From Marinobacter sp050379415 (GTDB lineage: Bacteria > Pseudomonadota > Gammaproteobacteria > Pseudomonadales > Oleiphilaceae): a DNA stretch of 64,000 nucleotides. The notes beneath the pieces are model-generated. The model did no database searches. It was given only the letters and a program-made list of their open reading frames with translations, and had not been told where the DNA came from. The stretch spans positions 124,001-188,000 of the forward strand of contig NZ_JBNRLS010000005.1 of NCBI RefSeq assembly GCF_050379415.1, read 5' to 3'. Positions 30,839 through 39,894 of the stretch are shown piece after piece. Within the stretch, counting starts at the first letter, position 1; each line of letters begins with the position of its first letter. Position numbers and translations under genes: made by a program.

Positions 30839-32206
30839 TTAACCGTTACCCTGCCGGACAAATGCCAGGTCCGCAAGTAACCCTTCATCAAATTTCTGCC
30901 GGTCTACCTTGAGGTAGGCGGTTGCGGCATCTTCAACGATAACCACGTCCTGAACGCCGGGCAGGCGGCGCAGGCGCTCATCGATATCATCGTAGGTCTG
31001 GCTGACTGCCTGCCGTAACTGTACCACGAAACTGGTGGTGTAACCCGGCGCCGGCATGGTCAATGCCACCAGCAACCAGCCCGCCAGAACTGCCACCATC
31101 AACCACACCACGCCTTCCAGTCCGGCCACTTCCAGCAGGACGCCGCCCAGTGCACCTCCGAGAAACGCCCCCAGGAACTGGGAGGTGGAATACACTCCCA
31201 TAGCCGTCCCCTTGCTCGCCGCCGGCGCCTCTTTGCTGATCAGGGACGGCAAGCTGGCTTCCAGCAGGTTGAACGCCATAAAGAAGAAGAACAACACAGC
31301 CCAGGCCCTGACCAGACTCCCCCCCACCCCGGCCAGACCGGCAGTCGCCAGCGTCAGCAGGGCGATGGCACCACAGAGTACCGGCTTCATCTTGCGCTTC
31401 TTCTCGCCGATGATGATAAACGGCACCATGGCAAAGAAAGAGGTAACCATGACCGTCAGGTAAAACCACCAGTGTGAACTGGCCGCCAGGCCCAGGCGTT
31501 CCTCAAGTACCGACGGGAACACCAGGAACAGCGCGGTCAGTACCAGATGCAGCGCAAAGATACCGAAGTCCAGCCGTACCAGACGACCGTCCTTGAGCAC
31601 GCGGCCGAGCATGTCTTTAGCCGGATGGGTATCAGCACTGATCTTGTGCTGGTGCGGCGTCGGCACCACCCGGTTCACAATCGCCAGGGCGATCACAGCC
31701 AGAACCGCAGTCGCGTAGAAAATGCCCTGGAGCCCCCAGACGGAGCCCAGCAAAGGCCCCAGCACCAGGGACACCGAAAACGACAACCCGATGGAAATGC
31801 CCACGGTGGCCATCGCTTTGGTGCGCTCTTCTTCCCGGGTCAGGTCGCTGAGCAACGCCATCAGCACACTGGCGATAGCGCCGGCGCCCTGAAGAATCCG
31901 ACCGGCAATTACAACGTATATGGATTCGGTTGCTGCGGCGAGCAAACTGCCGGCGGCAAACAGGATCAGCCCCAGGTAGATCATCTTCTTCCGGCCGACC
32001 CGGTCGGACAGAAGCCCGAAAGGGATCTGCAGCAGGGCCTGACTCAGGCCGTAGGCGCCGATGGCAAAACCGAGTAACGCGGGCGTGGCGCCCCGGAGGT
32101 CGTCACCGAGCAGCATGAACACCGGCATGACCATGAACAGCCCCAGCATTCGCATGGCATAGACCGATGCCAGGGCTGCTACGGAGCGTTTTTCCAGCGC
32201 GTTCAT
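30839..32206 (-). CDS. yajR: MFS transporter of the YajR type with C-terminal YAM-like domain
   Basis: 455 residues from the ATG at 32206 (GAGG 11 bases upstream); a longer frame to 32257 adds no membrane sequence. It is a 12-helix major facilitator: MRMLGLFMVMPVFMLLGDDLRGA, motif A GLLSDRVGRKK and GRILQGAGAIASVLMALLSDLTREEERTKAM are very close to E. coli YajR. After helix 12 about 60 soluble residues remain (QTYDDIDERLRRLPGVQDVVIVEDAATAYLKVD), matching the ferredoxin-like YAM domain. Like YAM it lacks the CxxC of metal-binding relatives. The substrate is unknown; a proton-driven drug or metabolite exporter is the family expectation. It is divergent from uvrA and upstream of ssb. Confidence 0.85.
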   Translation of the reverse strand: MNALEKRSVAALASVYAMRMLGLFMVMPVFMLLGDDLRGATPALLGFAIGAYGLSQALLQIPFGLLSDRVGRKKMIYLGLILFAAGSLLAAATESIYVVIAGRILQGAGAIASVLMALLSDLTREEERTKAMATVGISIGLSFSVSLVLGPLLGSVWGLQGIFYATAVLAVIALAIVNRVVPTPHQHKISADTHPAKDMLGRVLKDGRLVRLDFGIFALHLVLTALFLVFPSVLEERLGLAASSHWWFYLTVMVTSFFAMVPFIIIGEKKRKMKPVLCGAIALLTLATAGLAGVGGSLVRAWAVLFFFFMAFNLLEASLPSLISKEAPAASKGTAMGVYSTSQFLGAFLGGALGGVLLEVAGLEGVVWLMVAVLAGWLLVALTMPAPGYTTSFVVQLRQAVSQTYDDIDERLRRLPGVQDVVIVEDAATAYLKVDRQKFDEGLLADLAFVRQGNG

Positions 32207-32333
32207 CGCGGTGTTCACCTCAGCCGGGGTTGAAAGCAGATAACCGGGAGGCCACATACCCCCCGCAGGCGGCGCATTGTATCAGAACGGACCGGACCGA
32301 GGGACTCCCGGAACCGTCTCGGTCAATACCGGT

Positions 32334-32363
32334 TTCACCGGCCTTCCGGTAACGCGGTATAAT
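32334..32363 (+). promoter_or_regulatory. Sigma-70 promoter of uvrA
   Basis: A perfect -10 TATAAT at 32358-32363 lies 18 bases after TTCACC (32334-32339; four of six to TTGACA). The start would be about 22 bases before the uvrA ATG. No CTGT-N8-ACAG LexA box is visible between yajR and uvrA. Confidence 0.62.
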
Positions 32364-32391
32364 TCTCGCTTTTCCCAGATTGAGAGGTGGT

Positions 32392-35217
32392 ATGGACCAT
32401 ATCCAGATCAAGGGTGCACGCACCCACAACCTGAAGAACATCGACCTGGATATGCCAAGGGACAAGCTGATCGTAATCACAGGCCTGTCCGGCTCCGGTA
32501 AATCGTCGCTGGCTTTCGACACCCTCTATGCCGAAGGGCAGCGGCGATACGTGGAGTCCCTCTCCACCTATGCCCGGCAATTCCTGTCCATGATGGAAAA
32601 GCCCGATGTGGACCACATCGAAGGCCTGTCACCGGCGATTTCCATCGAGCAGAAATCCACCTCTCACAACCCCCGGTCAACGGTGGGCACCATCACCGAG
32701 ATCTACGATTACCTGCGGTTGCTGTTTGCGCGTGCCGGTGAGCCTCGCTGCCCGGATCACGGCCAGCCACTGGAAGCCCAGACCGTCAGCCAGATGGTGG
32801 ACCAGGTCCTGGCCATGCCCGAGGGCAGCAAACTGATGATCCTGGCACCGGTCATCCGCGACCGCAAAGGCGAGCACCTCCACGTGATCGACAACATGCG
32901 CAGCCAGGGTTTTATCCGGCTGCGGGTCGACGGCACCGTCTACGATATCGACGACGTGCCCGCTCTGGACAAGAAGCGCAAGCACCAGATTGACGTGGTG
33001 GTTGACCGTTTCAAGGTCAAGGAAGGTCTGGAACAGCGCCTGGCCGAGAGCTTCGAAACCGCCCTGGAACTGGCTGACGGCATCGCTCTGGTTGCGCCGA
33101 TGACCGGCGAGGGTGAGGAGCACACCTTTTCTGCACGCTATGCCTGCACCCAGTGCGGCTACTCCCTCAGTGAACTGGAACCCCGGTTGTTTTCCTTCAA
33201 CAATCCCGCCGGCGCCTGCCCGACCTGTGACGGCCTGGGTGTGAAGCAGTTCTTCGATCCGGAAAAGGTCATCCAGCACCCGGAAGCAACCCTGGCCGAA
33301 GGTGCAATCAAGGGCTGGGATCGACGTGCCGTGTATTATTTCCAGATGCTGTCAAGCGTAGCCGAGCACTACGGCATGGACCTGGAAACCCCCTGGGTCG
33401 ACCTGCCCGAGTCTTTTCAGCAGGCCCTGCTCTATGGCTCCGGCACCGAGGAAATTCCGTTCCGTTACGTGAACTCCCGCGGCCACATCATGCAAAAGGC
33501 CCACCCGTTCGAGGGCATACTGCCCAATCTGGAACGCCGGTACCGGGAAACCGACTCCCAAAGCATGCGCGAAGAGCTCGCCCGGAATCTGAGCACCCAG
33601 CCCTGCAAGGATTGTGGCGGATCTCGTCTGCGTCGCAGTGCCCGGCACGTATTCATCGAGGAACGGAACCTGCCCGAGGTAACCCACCTGCCGGTGGGTG
33701 AGGCACACAACTATTTCGAACAGCTGGCCCTGCCCGGCCGAAAAGGTGAGATTGCAGAAAAGATTCTCAAGGAAGTGCGGGAACGGCTGCAGTTTCTGGT
33801 GAACGTAGGGCTGGAATACCTGACCCTTGAGCGCAGTGCCGACACCCTCTCCGGCGGCGAGGCCCAGCGCATCCGCCTGGCCAGCCAGATCGGCGCGGGA
33901 CTCGTGGGGGTCATGTACATCCTGGACGAGCCATCCATCGGCCTGCACCAACGGGATAATGACCGCCTGCTGGCAACCCTGACCCATCTGCGGGACCTGG
34001 GTAACACGGTGATCGTGGTCGAACACGATGAAGACGCCATCCGGGCTGCTGATTATGTCATCGACATCGGCCCCGGCGCCGGGGTCCACGGAGGCCACGT
34101 CGTCGCCCAGGGCCGGCCCGAAGACATCATTGCCAATGAAAACTCCCTGACCGGTCAGTACCTCAGTGGCCAGAAGGAAATTGCCGTACCAACGAAACGG
34201 AACCAGGGCTCCGGTAAGCAGCTGACCCTCACCGGGGCGACCGGCAACAATCTGCGGGATGTGACCCTGAACCTCCCCCTGGGAGTGATGACCTGCATTA
34301 CCGGGGTCTCCGGCTCCGGCAAATCCACCCTGATCAACAGTACTTTGTATCCGGTGGCAGCTGCCAAGCTGAACAAGGCCACGAGCCTCAACCACTCGCC
34401 CTACAGGAAGCTCAAGGGCCTGGACCAGCTGGACAAGGTGATCGACATTGACCAGAGTCCGATTGGCCGCACACCCCGCTCCAACCCGGCGACCTATACC
34501 GGGCTGTTCACACCGATCCGTGAGCTGTTTGCAGGCACCCAGGAAGCGCGCTCGCGCGGCTACAAGCCCGGCCGGTTCTCCTTCAACGTCAAGGGTGGAC
34601 GCTGCGAGGCCTGCCAGGGTGATGGCGTGATCAAAGTGGAGATGCACTTCCTCCCCGACATTTATGTGCCCTGCGACGTATGCAAAGGCAAGCGCTACAA
34701 CCGGGAAACCCTGGAGGTTCGTTACAAGGGCAAGAACATCCACGAGGTGCTGGAGATGACCGTGGAGGAAGGCCGCGAGTTCTTCGATGCGGTTCCGTTC
34801 CTGGCGCGCAAGCTACAGACCCTGATTGACGTTGGCCTGTCCTACATCCGGCTCGGCCAAAGCGCCGTTACTCTATCCGGGGGCGAAGCGCAGCGGGTGA
34901 AGCTGGCCAAGGAGCTGTCCAAGCGCGACACGGGCAAGACCCTGTATATCCTGGATGAACCAACCACCGGCCTGCATTTCTATGACATCCAGCAGCTGCT
35001 CAACGTGTTGCAGCGCCTGCGGGATCACGGCAACACCATCGTGGTGATCGAGCATAACCTGGACGTTATCAAGACCGCGGACTGGATTGTCGACCTGGGG
35101 CCCGAGGGGGGCTCCGGTGGCGGGCAGATCATTGCCGAGGGTACGCCCGAGGAAGTCGCCGAGAATCCGGTGTCGCATACCGGGCGCTACCTGAAACCGA
35201 TGCTGGCGAAGAGCTGA
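32392..35217 (+). CDS. uvrA: Excinuclease ABC subunit A
   Basis: 941 residues from the ATG at 32392 (GAGAGG upstream; a TTG four codons earlier is less likely). UvrA is the damage-sensing ATPase of nucleotide excision repair. It shows two ABC modules: Walker A GLSGSGKSS (31-39) and GVSGSGKST (about 640), each with a signature (TLSGGEAQRIRLA and TLSGGEAQRVKLA) and Walker B (ILDEPSIGLH and ILDEPTTGLH). Zinc modules are CTQCGYS to CPTCDG and CEACQGDG to CDVCKGKR. It ends ten bases before the third REP-like pair, whose first hairpin should be its terminator. The usual proteobacterial SOS box was not found. Confidence 0.98.
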   Translation: MDHIQIKGARTHNLKNIDLDMPRDKLIVITGLSGSGKSSLAFDTLYAEGQRRYVESLSTYARQFLSMMEKPDVDHIEGLSPAISIEQKSTSHNPRSTVGTITEIYDYLRLLFARAGEPRCPDHGQPLEAQTVSQMVDQVLAMPEGSKLMILAPVIRDRKGEHLHVIDNMRSQGFIRLRVDGTVYDIDDVPALDKKRKHQIDVVVDRFKVKEGLEQRLAESFETALELADGIALVAPMTGEGEEHTFSARYACTQCGYSLSELEPRLFSFNNPAGACPTCDGLGVKQFFDPEKVIQHPEATLAEGAIKGWDRRAVYYFQMLSSVAEHYGMDLETPWVDLPESFQQALLYGSGTEEIPFRYVNSRGHIMQKAHPFEGILPNLERRYRETDSQSMREELARNLSTQPCKDCGGSRLRRSARHVFIEERNLPEVTHLPVGEAHNYFEQLALPGRKGEIAEKILKEVRERLQFLVNVGLEYLTLERSADTLSGGEAQRIRLASQIGAGLVGVMYILDEPSIGLHQRDNDRLLATLTHLRDLGNTVIVVEHDEDAIRAADYVIDIGPGAGVHGGHVVAQGRPEDIIANENSLTGQYLSGQKEIAVPTKRNQGSGKQLTLTGATGNNLRDVTLNLPLGVMTCITGVSGSGKSTLINSTLYPVAAAKLNKATSLNHSPYRKLKGLDQLDKVIDIDQSPIGRTPRSNPATYTGLFTPIRELFAGTQEARSRGYKPGRFSFNVKGGRCEACQGDGVIKVEMHFLPDIYVPCDVCKGKRYNRETLEVRYKGKNIHEVLEMTVEEGREFFDAVPFLARKLQTLIDVGLSYIRLGQSAVTLSGGEAQRVKLAKELSKRDTGKTLYILDEPTTGLHFYDIQQLLNVLQRLRDHGNTIVVIEHNLDVIKTADWIVDLGPEGGSGGGQIIAEGTPEEVAENPVSHTGRYLKPMLAKS

Positions 35218-35226
35218 GGTGAAGAT

Positions 35227-35263
35227 GGGGGTCAGATGAAAGCGTTCATCTGCCCCCTTTTTT
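35227..35263 (+). terminator. Intrinsic terminator of uvrA, formed by the GATGAA repeat hairpin
   Basis: The 13-base-pair stem of repeat hairpin A is followed at once by T6 (35258-35263), ten bases after the uvrA stop. Confidence 0.85.
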
Positions 35264-35327
35264 ATACCTGGATGTTCCGGGGCCAGGGCGTTAACCCGGG
35301 GTCTGAAGAAAGTTTTCTTCTGACCCC
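35227..35327 (+). repeat. REP-like paired hairpins, site 3 (between uvrA and rplQ)
   Basis: Hairpin A (35227-35257, GGGGGTCAGATGAA with TTCATCTGCCCCC, one bulged T) and hairpin B (35298-35327, GGGGTCTGAAGAAAG with TTTTCTTCTGACCCC) start 71 bases apart. TTTTTTATACCTGG after hairpin A and TAACCCGGGGTC and CCCCACTTT around hairpin B agree with the copies at 6 kb and 13.7 kb. The pair lies between the convergent ends of uvrA and rplQ, oriented with uvrA. Confidence 0.88.
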
Positions 35328-35344
35328 ACTTTCATCCAGGCACA

Positions 35345-35378
35345 AAAAAGCCGGAAGCGTTTCCACTCCCGGCTTTTT
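35345..35378 (-). terminator. Bidirectional terminator at the end of the alpha operon
   Basis: AAAAAGCCGG (35345-35354) and CCGGCTTTTT (35369-35378) form a stem with A and T runs on both sides. It is 19 bases past the rplQ stop on the minus strand and could also back up uvrA termination. Confidence 0.9.
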
Positions 35379-35397
35379 CTGAACCACTCCGAAGATC

Positions 35398-35796
35398 TTA
35401 CTCTTCGTCGTCGTCCACTTCTTCCGCTTCGATATCCAGCGGGCGACCCACCAGCTCGACGAATGCCATCGGGGCATTGTCACCGGCACGGAAGCCACAC
35501 TTCAGGATACGAAGGTATCCACCCGGACGGTCGCTGTAGCGCGGGCCCAGCTCGTCAAACAGCTTGGCTACCGCTGCATCGCTGCGCAGGCGAGAAAACG
35601 CCAGGCGACGGTTTGCAACCGAATCATTCTTGGAGAGCGTGATCAAAGGCTCGGCTACCCGACGAAGCTCTTTGGCTTTCGGCAGCGTTGTTTTGATCAG
35701 CTCGTGTTCAACCAGTGACGCAGTCATGTTACGGAACATGGCCTTGCGATGCGCACTGGTCCTGCTGAACTTACGACCACTCTTACGATGACGCAT
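35398..35796 (-). CDS. rplQ: 50S ribosomal protein L17
   Basis: 132 residues, beginning MRHRKSGRKFSRTSAHRKAM, the L17 hallmark, with an acidic tail ending DDDEE. L17 binds 23S rRNA near the exit tunnel rim. It is the last gene of the alpha operon, 33 bases after rpoA, and is followed by an intrinsic terminator. Confidence 0.98.
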   Translation of the reverse strand: MRHRKSGRKFSRTSAHRKAMFRNMTASLVEHELIKTTLPKAKELRRVAEPLITLSKNDSVANRRLAFSRLRSDAAVAKLFDELGPRYSDRPGGYLRILKCGFRAGDNAPMAFVELVGRPLDIEAEEVDDDEE

Positions 35797-35829
35797 TGCT
35801 CTGATTCCTTACCTTAAACTAATCGGCGA

Positions 35830-36834
35830 TTAACCGCCCAGAACCCGGTCGTCGCCACGAAGGCTTGCCGGCGGCCAGTTATCAAGACGCATGCCCAGAG
35901 ACAAACCACGGGACGCCAGGACGTCCTTGATCTCGGTCAGCGACTTCTTGCCAAGGTTAGGCGTCTTCAGCAGCTCAACTTCGGTGCGCTGAATCAGATC
36001 GCCGATATAGTAAATGTTCTCAGCCTTCAAGCAGTTAGCTGAACGCACTGTCAATTCCAGATCATCTACCGGACGCAGCAGAATCGGATCGATTTCTTCC
36101 TCTTCCTCTACGCGCTCCGGCTCCTTCTCGTGATCGAAATCAACGAACACCGCCAGTTGCTGCTGGAGGATGGTCGCCGCCCGGCGAATTGCTTCTTCCG
36201 GATCGATGGTGCCATTGGTCTCCAGATCAATTACCAGCTTGTCCAGATCAGTCCGCTGCTCAACCCGTGCACTTTCAACGGCATAGGCCACGCGACGAAC
36301 CGGGCTGAAGGTTGCATCCAGCTGCAGGCGTCCGATGGCGCGAGTTTCGTCCTCGTCAAGACCACGCTGGTCGGCTGGCTCATAGCCACGACCGCGGGCA
36401 ACACGCAGACGCATGTTCAACTCACCGTTTTCACTCAGGTGACAGATCACATGGTCCGGGTTGGCGATCTCGACATCGTGATCCAGCTTGATGTCACCGG
36501 CTGTGACAACGCCCGGGCCTTTCTTGCTGAGGGTCAGCTCAGCTTCGTCCCGACCGTTCATTTTCACGGCGACGCCCTTGAGATTCAGCAGAATCTCGAT
36601 GACGTCCTCCTGGACACCCTCAATGGCGCTGTACTCGTGCAGGACACCGTCGATCTGCGCTTCAGTAATGGCGCAGCCCGGCATCGAAGACAAGAGAATA
36701 CGGCGCAGTGCGCTACCCAGGGTATGACCGAAGCCCCTCTCCAGAGGCTCCAGGGTCACCTTGGCACGCGTGGCGCTGGATTCTTTCACGTCAATGGTAC
36801 GAGGTGTCAATAACTCATGTACTGAACGCTGCAT
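35830..36834 (-). CDS. rpoA: RNA polymerase alpha subunit
   Basis: 334 residues. The N-terminal domain (about 1-235) dimerises and nucleates polymerase assembly; GFGHTLGSALRRILLSSMPG is the conserved segment that contacts beta and beta'. An acidic linker (EPERVEEEEEIDPILLRP) leads to the C-terminal domain with RSANCLKAENI, the surface that binds UP elements and activators, and TPNLGKKSLTEIKDVLASRGLSLGM. It lies between rpsD and rplQ in the alpha operon. Confidence 0.99.
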   Translation of the reverse strand: MQRSVHELLTPRTIDVKESSATRAKVTLEPLERGFGHTLGSALRRILLSSMPGCAITEAQIDGVLHEYSAIEGVQEDVIEILLNLKGVAVKMNGRDEAELTLSKKGPGVVTAGDIKLDHDVEIANPDHVICHLSENGELNMRLRVARGRGYEPADQRGLDEDETRAIGRLQLDATFSPVRRVAYAVESARVEQRTDLDKLVIDLETNGTIDPEEAIRRAATILQQQLAVFVDFDHEKEPERVEEEEEIDPILLRPVDDLELTVRSANCLKAENIYYIGDLIQRTEVELLKTPNLGKKSLTEIKDVLASRGLSLGMRLDNWPPASLRGDDRVLGG

Positions 36835-36869
36835 AGACGCCCCTATCTGCTATCGTTGCTTACTGGGCT

Positions 36870-37490
36870 TTACTTGGAGTAAAGCTCGACGATGAGGTTC
36901 TCGTTGATGTCGGCCGGCAGTTCAGTACGCTCAGGTACTGACTTGTAAACGCCGGACATCTTGTTGGCGTCAACCTCTACCCAGCTTACCGGTGCACGGC
37001 TGGCAGCCAGATCCAGTGCGCCTTTGACACGCAGCTGGTTCTTGGCCTTCTCGCGCACGCTCACAACGTCACCCGGCTTGACCTGATAGGACGGGATGTT
37101 AACCGCCTTGTCGTTGACCAGGATCGCCTTGTGAGAGACGAGCTGACGGGCTTCTGCACGGGTAGAACCAAAGCCCATGCGGTATACAACGTTATCCAGG
37201 CGCCCTTCCAGAAGCTGCAGCAGGTTTTCACCCGTTGCACCTTTGATACGGGCAGCCTCTTTGTAGTAGTTGCGGAACTGCTTCTCCAGTACGCCGTAGA
37301 TACGACGGACCTTCTGTTTTTCTCGAAGCTGTACGCCGTACTCGGACAGACGACCGCGACGCGCGCCGTGCATACCCGGCGGAGTCTCGATGTTGCACTT
37401 GGAATCGAGCGCGCGAACGCCGCTCTTCAGAAAAAGATCTGTCCCTTCACGACGAGACAGCTTGCACTTCGGGCCTATATAACGAGCCAT
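36870..37490 (-). CDS. rpsD: 30S ribosomal protein S4
   Basis: 206 residues, the E. coli length. It starts MARYIGPKCKLSRREGTDLF and has an S4 RNA-binding domain (RLDNVVYRMGFGSTRAEARQLVSHKAILVN). Only two cysteines are present in the N-terminal region, so this is the zinc-free form. S4 nucleates 30S assembly and in E. coli represses its own operon by binding the rpsM leader. Confidence 0.98.
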   Translation of the reverse strand: MARYIGPKCKLSRREGTDLFLKSGVRALDSKCNIETPPGMHGARRGRLSEYGVQLREKQKVRRIYGVLEKQFRNYYKEAARIKGATGENLLQLLEGRLDNVVYRMGFGSTRAEARQLVSHKAILVNDKAVNIPSYQVKPGDVVSVREKAKNQLRVKGALDLAASRAPVSWVEVDANKMSGVYKSVPERTELPADINENLIVELYSK

Positions 37491-37508
37491 ATTTCACTGT
37501 CTCCTGTG

Positions 37509-37898
37509 TTAGACGCGGCGCTTCTTGGGCGGACGGCAGCCGTTATGGGGAATCGGCGTCACATCAGTGATGTTGGTGATCTTGTAGCCGCACGCATTCA
37601 GCGCACGAACTGCAGATTCACGTCCGGGCCCAGGACCCTTAACCTCTACGTCCAGGTTTTTAAGGCCGTATTCAGCAGCCGCATTACCGGCTCTTTCAGC
37701 TGCTACCTGCGCAGCAAAAGGTGTACTCTTACGTGAGCCGCGGAAGCCGGAACCACCGGAGGTGGCCCAGGACAGGACGTTGCCCTGACGGTCCGAAATG
37801 GTCACGATAGTGTTGTTGAAGGACGCGTGTACGTGCGCGACGCCATCAACAACCGTCTTTTTCACCTTTTTACGGGTACGTGTACCTGGCTTTGCCAT
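37509..37898 (-). CDS. rpsK: 30S ribosomal protein S11
   Basis: 129 residues. VHASFNNTIVTISDRQGN and the end THIPHNGCRPPKKRRV-type tail (here TPIPHNGCRPPKKRRV) are diagnostic. S11 lies on the 30S platform near the E-site mRNA. It is spaced 13 bases from rpsM and 18 from rpsD. Confidence 0.98.
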   Translation of the reverse strand: MAKPGTRTRKKVKKTVVDGVAHVHASFNNTIVTISDRQGNVLSWATSGGSGFRGSRKSTPFAAQVAAERAGNAAAEYGLKNLDVEVKGPGPGRESAVRALNACGYKITNITDVTPIPHNGCRPPKKRRV

Positions 37899-37911
37899 GT
37901 TTGCCTACCTG

Positions 37912-38268
37912 TTACTTGCGAATAGGTTTGCGAGGACCTTTACGGGTGCGGGCGTTGGTCTTGGTGCGCTGGCCACGGACCGGAAGGCCATGACGGTGGC
38001 GCAGACCACGGAAGCAACCGAGATCCTTCAAACGCTTGATGTTCATCTGTACTTCACGACGCAGATCACCTTCGACGACAAACTTGCCCACTTCTGAACG
38101 AAGGGATTCAAGTTGCTCGTCGCTAAGGTCCTTGACCTTTACGTCCGGCTTGACACCGGTTGCGTCGCAAAGCTTCTGGGCTGTTGTCTTGCCAACACCG
38201 AAGATGTAGGTCAGCGAGATAACAGCATGTTTGTTATCGGGTATATTGACACCGGCTATACGTGCCAT
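37912..38268 (-). CDS. rpsM: 30S ribosomal protein S13
   Basis: 118 residues. It starts MARIAGVNIPDNKHAVISLT and has the helix-hairpin motif IFGVGKTTAQKLC and the basic tail RTKTNARTRKGPRKPIRK that reaches P-site tRNA. It is the first gene of the alpha operon, with a sigma-70 promoter about 60 bases upstream and an AAATT-rich leader. In E. coli this leader folds as the S4 operator; here only about 55 bases are available. Confidence 0.98.
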   Translation of the reverse strand: MARIAGVNIPDNKHAVISLTYIFGVGKTTAQKLCDATGVKPDVKVKDLSDEQLESLRSEVGKFVVEGDLRREVQMNIKRLKDLGCFRGLRHRHGLPVRGQRTKTNARTRKGPRKPIRK

Positions 38269-38329
38269 CCAAATTACTCCGCGTTCAAAGCTTTGCTGTG
38301 TGAATTTTCCGCCACAAAAAGGGCGCGAA

Positions 38330-38359
38330 ATAATAGCGCCTGACCCGCTTCCGAGTCAA
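38330..38359 (-). promoter_or_regulatory. Sigma-70 promoter of the alpha operon (rpsM)
   Basis: On the minus strand TTGACT (38359-38354), an 18-base spacer and TATTAT (38335-38330) lie in the 142-base gap between rpmJ and rpsM. The predicted start is near 38323. Confidence 0.78.
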
Positions 38360-38410
38360 GCGCCATCATTCCGAACCCCTTTTGCAATGTCAGGAATGTT
38401 CCCGGAGGAA

Positions 38411-38524
38411 TCAGCCCTGGCGCTGCTTGTGACGAGGCTCCGTGCAGATGACTCGAACTGAGCCATTGCGACGAATTACTTTGCAGTTACGGCAAATTTT
38501 CTTTACCGAAGCGCGTACTTTCAT
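38411..38524 (-). CDS. rpmJ: 50S ribosomal protein L36
   Basis: 37 residues, found by reading the minus strand between secY and rpsM: MKVRASVKKICRNCKVIRRN, then GSVRVICTEPRHKQRQG. The zinc ligands Cys11, Cys14, Cys27 and His32 are all present, so this is the zinc-binding form. GGAG lies seven bases before the ATG. It is the last gene of the spc operon, 30 bases after secY. Confidence 0.97.
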   Translation of the reverse strand: MKVRASVKKICRNCKVIRRNGSVRVICTEPRHKQRQG

Positions 38525-38554
38525 TGTCGACTCCAGTTTTCAAGGGGAACGGTA

Positions 38555-39877
38555 TTACCCGTTCCGTCCATAGCCCTTGAGATTGGACTTCTTCATCAGC
38601 GATTCATACTGATGGGACATCAGGTGCGACTGTACCTGCGCCATGAAATCCATCACCACGACTACTACAATCAGCAGTGAGGTACCGCCCAGATAGAAGG
38701 GTACATTCCCTGCCACCATCAGGAACTGAGGGAACAGGGACACTGCCGCAATGTACATTGCGCCGAACAACGTCAGGCGTGTCAGCACACCGTCAATATA
38801 TTTGGCGGTCTGCTCGCCCGGACGGATGCCCGGAATAAACGCTCCTGAGCGCTTGAGGTTATCCGCGACTTCTTTCGGGTTGTACATCAGCGCTGTGTAG
38901 AAGAAGCAGAAGAATACCACTGCTGCCGCGAACAGAATAATGTACAGAGGCTGACTCGGTGCCAGAGCCTGGGAAACGTCGCTCAACCACTCCATACCTT
39001 CACCCTGGCCAAACCACTGCCCGATAGAAGCCGGGAACAGCAGGATGGAAGAGGCGAAAATCGGCGGAATTACACCCGCCATGTTCACCTTCAGCGGCAA
39101 ATGACTGGACTGCTGGGCAAACACCCGCCGCCCTTGCTGCCGCTTGGCGTAGTTGATGGTCAAACGACGCTGACCACGCTCCATGAACACCACAAAACCG
39201 ATAACGGCTATAGCCAGGATACCGATCCCGAGCACCACAAGCAGGCTCATTTCGCCGTTACGGGCCTGTTCAAGCGTCTGGCCAATCGCGCCGGGCAACC
39301 CGGCAACGATACCAGCGAAGATCAGCAACGAAATACCGTTACCGACGCCACGCTCGGTGATCTGCTCACCCAGCCACATCATGAACACCGCACCACTGAC
39401 GAACGAAACCACCGCTACGAAGTGGAAGCTGAAGCTATCGTTAAAGGTGACACCCTGAGATGCCAGCCCCACAGATATACCAGCACCCTGAACCAGGGCC
39501 AGGATGACCGTACCGTATCGTGTGTACTGGCTGATCTTGCGACGACCAGCCTCGCCTTCCTTCTTCAGCTGCTCAAGCTGCGGACTGACCGCAGTCATGA
39601 GCTGCATGATAATGGAAGCCGAGATGTACGGCATGATGCCGAGTGCGAAGATACTCATGCGCTCAAGCGCACCACCGGAAAACATGTTGAACATACTCAG
39701 GATTGTGCCCTGATTCTGCTCAAACAGTGCCGCCAGACGGTCGGGGTTGATACCCGGCACCGGAATATGGGCACCGATCCGGTACACCAGCAATGCCAGG
39801 AAGACAAACCAGAGCCGCGAACGCAGCTCCGCCAGTCCTTTACCCGCGCCCGCAGGCAATGATGCTGTCTTGGCCAT
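38555..39877 (-). CDS. secY: Protein translocase subunit SecY
   Basis: 440 residues with ten predicted membrane helices. RLWFVFLALLVYRIGAHIPVPGI is helix 1. GGALERMSIFALGIMPYISASIIMQL contains the plug-side and gate region, and the C6 loop is near PGIRPGEQTAKYID. It forms the channel for Sec export and membrane-protein insertion with SecE and SecG. It sits in the spc operon between rplO and rpmJ, as in most bacteria. Confidence 0.99.
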   Translation of the reverse strand: MAKTASLPAGAGKGLAELRSRLWFVFLALLVYRIGAHIPVPGINPDRLAALFEQNQGTILSMFNMFSGGALERMSIFALGIMPYISASIIMQLMTAVSPQLEQLKKEGEAGRRKISQYTRYGTVILALVQGAGISVGLASQGVTFNDSFSFHFVAVVSFVSGAVFMMWLGEQITERGVGNGISLLIFAGIVAGLPGAIGQTLEQARNGEMSLLVVLGIGILAIAVIGFVVFMERGQRRLTINYAKRQQGRRVFAQQSSHLPLKVNMAGVIPPIFASSILLFPASIGQWFGQGEGMEWLSDVSQALAPSQPLYIILFAAAVVFFCFFYTALMYNPKEVADNLKRSGAFIPGIRPGEQTAKYIDGVLTRLTLFGAMYIAAVSLFPQFLMVAGNVPFYLGGTSLLIVVVVVMDFMAQVQSHLMSHQYESLMKKSNLKGYGRNG

Positions 39878-39894
39878 TTAGTCCTCGACTCGCC

